Source: Apiospora phragmitis (Eukaryota; Ascomycota; Sordariomycetes; Amphisphaeriales; Apiosporaceae). From it: DNA of 64,000 nucleotides. A program made the position numbers and the translations under genes. The stretch covers positions 1,054,001 through 1,118,000 of the forward strand of contig JAQQWL010000004.1 in assembly GCA_038363925.1 (NCBI GenBank). The letters run 5' to 3'. Position 1 is the first letter of the stretch. Every line of letters starts with the position of its first letter. The notes under the pieces were generated by a model, which was given only the letters and a program-made list of their open reading frames with translations, did no database searches and was not told the DNA's origin. Shown piece after piece: positions 60,653 to 64,000 of the stretch.

Positions 60653-62837
60653 AAGGTCGACGTAGGATATGGTTTGAGTTCGACTGGCCCGAGCGGAGCC
60701 GACACCTTGGGATCCCCCTTCATTTCAACAACAGATGAATCCTTTCGGGACTTTGGGATCGCCAAGGATGAATAGTTCGCAGTAGCCCGAACTCAAACGA
60801 CAAAACGTGTCTAACATGCATTTTTGAGGTTGCTTTACGATGTTGGCATGATCTTGTATTTGAGTTCGGTAACATGCTGTTACTCGGGATTCGCCACGTG
60901 CCGGGGTACAGGGAACGCTGCCATCGAATGCGACCATTACCAACTCGAGGGACCTATCTCCCACCACGTTGCCGCGCTACCGTGAATACCTTCTGATGAA
61001 GGAGCTAGCGCGAGTCGTGCCTGCATCGTTTCGCTGTTATGATACTGCAGCTATACCAGTTCCATGAAAGCCTGTATGGAGCGCAACCGTACCGACATAG
61101 GCGACATTGGGCGCTCGTATGATACAGTCTTTCCTTACAGGGTATATCTTGCTTTCGTGCCGGAGCAGTGCATCCACACCTAACAATCAACGTGACACGA
61201 GTGGAGTTGGCCGACATGGGTCACGATGATTTAACGCCCAGATAGGTATGGCCAGCACTATATGCCAGTTTGGAATGACCAACCGGGTGATCAGGCTCAC
61301 GGCCTGATGCGAAGCACCTAACCTTTTTCTCTGTCGGAAGCTTGGTATGGTGATCTGAATGACAACCAATATGCTCGTATGGGGTATGCTCTATCCGTGC
61401 AGAGTCTAGTATACCTTGCAGGGCTTGTTGGGCTGAAGTAGACTATGAAACTGAGGTAGCAGGGTCCCTCAAGGCTGGTATTACCCTTTTGAGTGTTGCC
61501 CAACAGAAGGCATTTATGGCACCAAGGCTAGGATGTCCTGGGTTCATCAGCCCTGTATCTAAAGATGACAAGGTTAGCGGCCCAGTCTGTTGGGTATGGA
61601 CTAAAGTTGACAGACATGATATCCGAGCGGGAGAGGACCTGATCGGAAAATTGGGATGGCATAATGATAGCTCAATACCACGTGTGCAGCACGCGGGCAT
61701 AGGTTGTTACAGAACGGCAGGCAGGCTATGTATGCCCTGGCCCTGGTTCCTGGGATTCATGTTGCAGCCAGATCAGGTTAGGTTACCACCAAAGGGTCCG
61801 ACCTGTGTCAATAAAAGCTTGGCCCGATGTGTCTCGCTACGCGATGCCGTCCTGTCCTCGTGGTCCCATGACACTCATGAAGTCTACCGACTCAGGGTCC
61901 GTCTGGGGTGGGAGAGCCAATGATTGGGGACGATTCGAGCATACGGGCTGCAATGCCGATCCGCATTTGGCGTAACGTCCGGATACGCAATTGAATGCTT
62001 ACTGTGAACATTGAAACGAGTTGACTGAGTCGGGTCGACCTGTCCAGCATCCACCCGGACCCTGACAAGTCCAATGAAGGTTTTCTTTAGTGGGGTCGGC
62101 CGGGGCGACTGGCGACAGGGGCCGGAGTCGGAGATTCAACGGCTTCGTCCGTGCCTTTTTGGCCATGTCGTGGTCGCAAACTAACTATTAGGTAATCAAT
62201 GGAGTACCGGACTACATACAGTATAGTTGCCCAAAATCCCTATAGGCAGATCTTGCAATGAGGTCCAAATTGAAAAAAGAAACGAGTTGGCTCAACGAAC
62301 TAGCAACAGGCCAGTCAAGTTTCAACAGAGACCAGCCTCCCTCAAAGCCTGTTCCCTGTCCACGTGGACTCTGGCCATGTAACGGCAAGGCCAGTCCCAT
62401 ACCGCCCTGTCGCCTGCTTACTCCGGTACGTACCTACGTGTATGTCTGCTGCAAGATTTCCGACTGCGCAGCATACCCCTACCTCCTAGGCAGTGCTCAT
62501 GTAGTCCTACCCTGTTGGCCATTCAGCGTGTTGGAACGGGTACACGCTTCGGGATTCAAGCCCCAACGGATTAAGTGCAAAGTGTTGTCTCCTTGTGTCG
62601 TGGGCTCTTGGCGACATTCCAAGTGGGAACACGATATTATTGTTGAGCCTGCCCTATATTTGACCATGTCGTTCTATTAGACCTCGCTTGTCCTCCCGAT
62701 TTCGACATACCTCCGTTGGACCCTCTTCCCTTGTCCATGTGAATCTTCGTTTATCTGGAATAAACCTGTCTTCTCCAGATCTAATCGTTCTTGATCAACC
62801 CCACCCGCGCTTCTCCGGAGGCTATACCGCCCTCAAT
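60653..62837. other. 2.2 kb without a recognisable gene
   Basis: The left part should contain the promoter of the bANK regulator (a CACGTG lies at 60895-60900). The longest frames (for example 61489-61923 plus, 144 codons) show no domain, no typical intron pattern and no similarity to known families that I can see. Base composition is that of host single-copy DNA without RIP. The right part should hold the promoter of the RTA1-like gene. Confidence 0.45.
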
Positions 62838-64000
62838 ATGTCCATGCCCGGCGTCGCCAGTTTGGCTGGCGTGGCCACCCGGATGCTCTTACGCCGTGAT
62901 GATTGGGATGATGCTGGTGAACAAGAAGAAAACACGAACTGTGTCAAGGCTGTCCCCGGGCCCAACGGCCATGTGCCTATCGACGCATGCAACTCGTACT
63001 ACAACTACGATCCTCAGTTTGCTCCGGCCGTTGCAGTTGCCATACTCTTCGGTATCTTCACCCTTGCTCATTTGATTCTCGGGATCGCTTATCGTAAGGT
63101 ACGTGGAGGTATATCAGCAATCCTATTGATAGAGAGTACACTGACAACTCCCTTTAGAAGTTCTCATGGGTTGTGATCATGGGCGCCACGTGGGAGACCG
63201 TCTCCTTCGCCCTCCATGCGCTCGGCTCGAAGGACCAGCAGAACATCGCGTACGCCTCGTCGGCGCAGATCCTGTTTCTGTTGGCGCCGTTATGGATCAA
63301 TGCCTTCGTCTACATGACTTTCACTCGCGCGGCCTGGTACTACTACTACCCGCCCGAGGCCCAGCGCCGGCTCTTGGGCATCCCCATCACCGCCCTCACC
63401 AAGATCTTTGTCTGGGCCGATGTCCTGGCTTTCATCATCCAAGGTGTCGGTGGTTCGATGGCATCGCCCGGTTCCAGCGGTGATACTGTTCAGAGGTAAG
63501 CCATCAAACGACTTATGAGATTGTTGATCATCTTGGACCATCTTTGCTAACATATATGTAGTACGTCCTCATTACCGTTACCCATCACAAGTTTGTATAT
63601 AATGGTTTGAAGAACGTGAACTGACAATTGCATTACAGAGGGTCTGAGGGTCTATCTTGTCGGTATGGGTATTCAGCAATTCTTCATCGTGGTATTCTGC
63701 CTTTTCATGATCCGGTTCCATCTTCGCCAGCGACAAGGCTATGGCTACGCCGATAAGAGCAACTGGAGGCCGCTCATATATGCTCTGTATGCAACATTGA
63801 CCTGCATTACTGTAAGTGACATACTCTTTGTCGACCCTCGGAACGACGTGTGTACTCTAGATGCTAACTGTATTGTTAGATCCGCATCATCTACCGCATT
63901 GCTGAGTTTGCTGGCGGCATTACACCTTCTAACCCAATTCCCTTCCACGAAGAGTACTCTTATGCCCTTGATGTATTCCCTATGATGCTTGCGCTTCTGA
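62838..64000 (+). CDS. RTA1-family seven-TM lipid-exporter-like protein (3' end outside window)
   Basis: This is a multi-pass plasma-membrane protein of the fungal RTA1/RTM1 family, linked in yeast to resistance to amphiphilic compounds and sphingoid-base export. I infer exons 62838-63098, 63158-63495, 63562-63590, 63639-63811 and 63880 onward; introns are 59, 66, 48 and 68 nt, with junctions AYRK to KFSWVVIMG and TLTCIT to IRIIYRIAEFAGG. Hydrophobic segments include AVAVAILFGIFTLAHLILGI, IAYASSAQILFLLAPLWINA and QQFFIVVFCLFMI. Family features are the YRIxEF block followed by ALDVFPMMLALL, at which the window ends. The start at 62838 (MSMPGVASL) is chosen over an upstream in-frame Met because the leader before it looks non-coding. 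It lies 2.2 kb outside the cluster and need not belong to it. Confidence 0.85.

Noticed and set aside
43874..60900. CACGTG hexamer in each main intergenic region of the cluster (43874, 49634, 56003, 60895)
   Set aside because: The same hexamer also occurs in coding sequence (for example about 31231, 57714 and 63187), in the Gypsy LTR and at 61679 and 62361, so there is no clear enrichment in promoters. A motif-enrichment test on the whole genome would be needed.
61489..61923. 144-codon plus-strand frame between regulator and RTA1-like gene
   Set aside because: No recognisable family, no signal or membrane pattern, and a minus-strand frame overlaps; insufficient support for a gene.

Overview
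The window is from a filamentous ascomycete (Pezizomycotina). The evidence is short GT-AG introns of about 49-70 nt with GTAAGT-like donors, fungal-type multimodular NRPS and fatty-acid-synthase alpha genes, pogo/Fot1, Gypsy and Copia elements, and an AT-rich block that looks mutated by RIP (repeat-induced point mutation). The species cannot be named from the sequence.

Region 1 (1 to about 28.3 kb) is a nested transposon graveyard. CA and TG dinucleotides are almost absent while CG is kept, and every transposase or pol frame is full of stops. I reconstruct: a Gypsy relic (1-5171) inserted in a pogo/Fot1-like element whose right end survives at 5172-5394; a second Fot1-like copy (6034-16738) split by a Copia element (6929-15783, LTRs of about 206 bp, 5-bp target duplication), which itself carries a third Fot1-like copy (8621-10481); and a second, different pogo-like element (16910-28317, matching terminal inverted repeats) carrying a full Gypsy element (17201-24845, LTRs of about 630 bp) and a fourth Fot1-like copy (24938-26774).

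Region 2 (28.6 to 60.7 kb) is GC-balanced and holds a six-gene secondary-metabolite cluster: a four-module NRPS ending in an epimerization domain (minus), a 14-TM MFS transporter (plus), a THEM6-like thioesterase-fold protein (minus), a dedicated fatty-acid-synthase alpha subunit without a phosphopantetheinyl transferase domain (minus), a cytochrome P450 (plus) and a bZIP-basic-region/ankyrin regulator (minus). This combination resembles the HC-toxin and apicidin clusters, which make cyclic tetrapeptide histone-deacetylase inhibitors containing a fatty-acid-derived 2-amino-oxodecanoic acid. The likely logic is: the FAS alpha subunit with a beta partner not in this window makes a decanoyl-type chain, the P450 oxidises it, the NRPS joins it with three amino acids, the MFS exports the product, and the bANK protein switches the genes on.

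The cluster is damaged or badly resolved in three genes: a reading-frame break at a G run in the NRPS epimerization domain, one at a C run in the transporter, and a frame change beside a polyglutamine-coding repeat in the regulator. The NRPS also lacks any terminal cyclising domain and stops about 300 bp from the transposon block. FAS alpha, P450 and thioesterase-like frames are intact.

Region 3 (60.7-64 kb) has about 2.2 kb without a recognisable gene, then the 5' part of an RTA1-family membrane protein that runs off the right edge.
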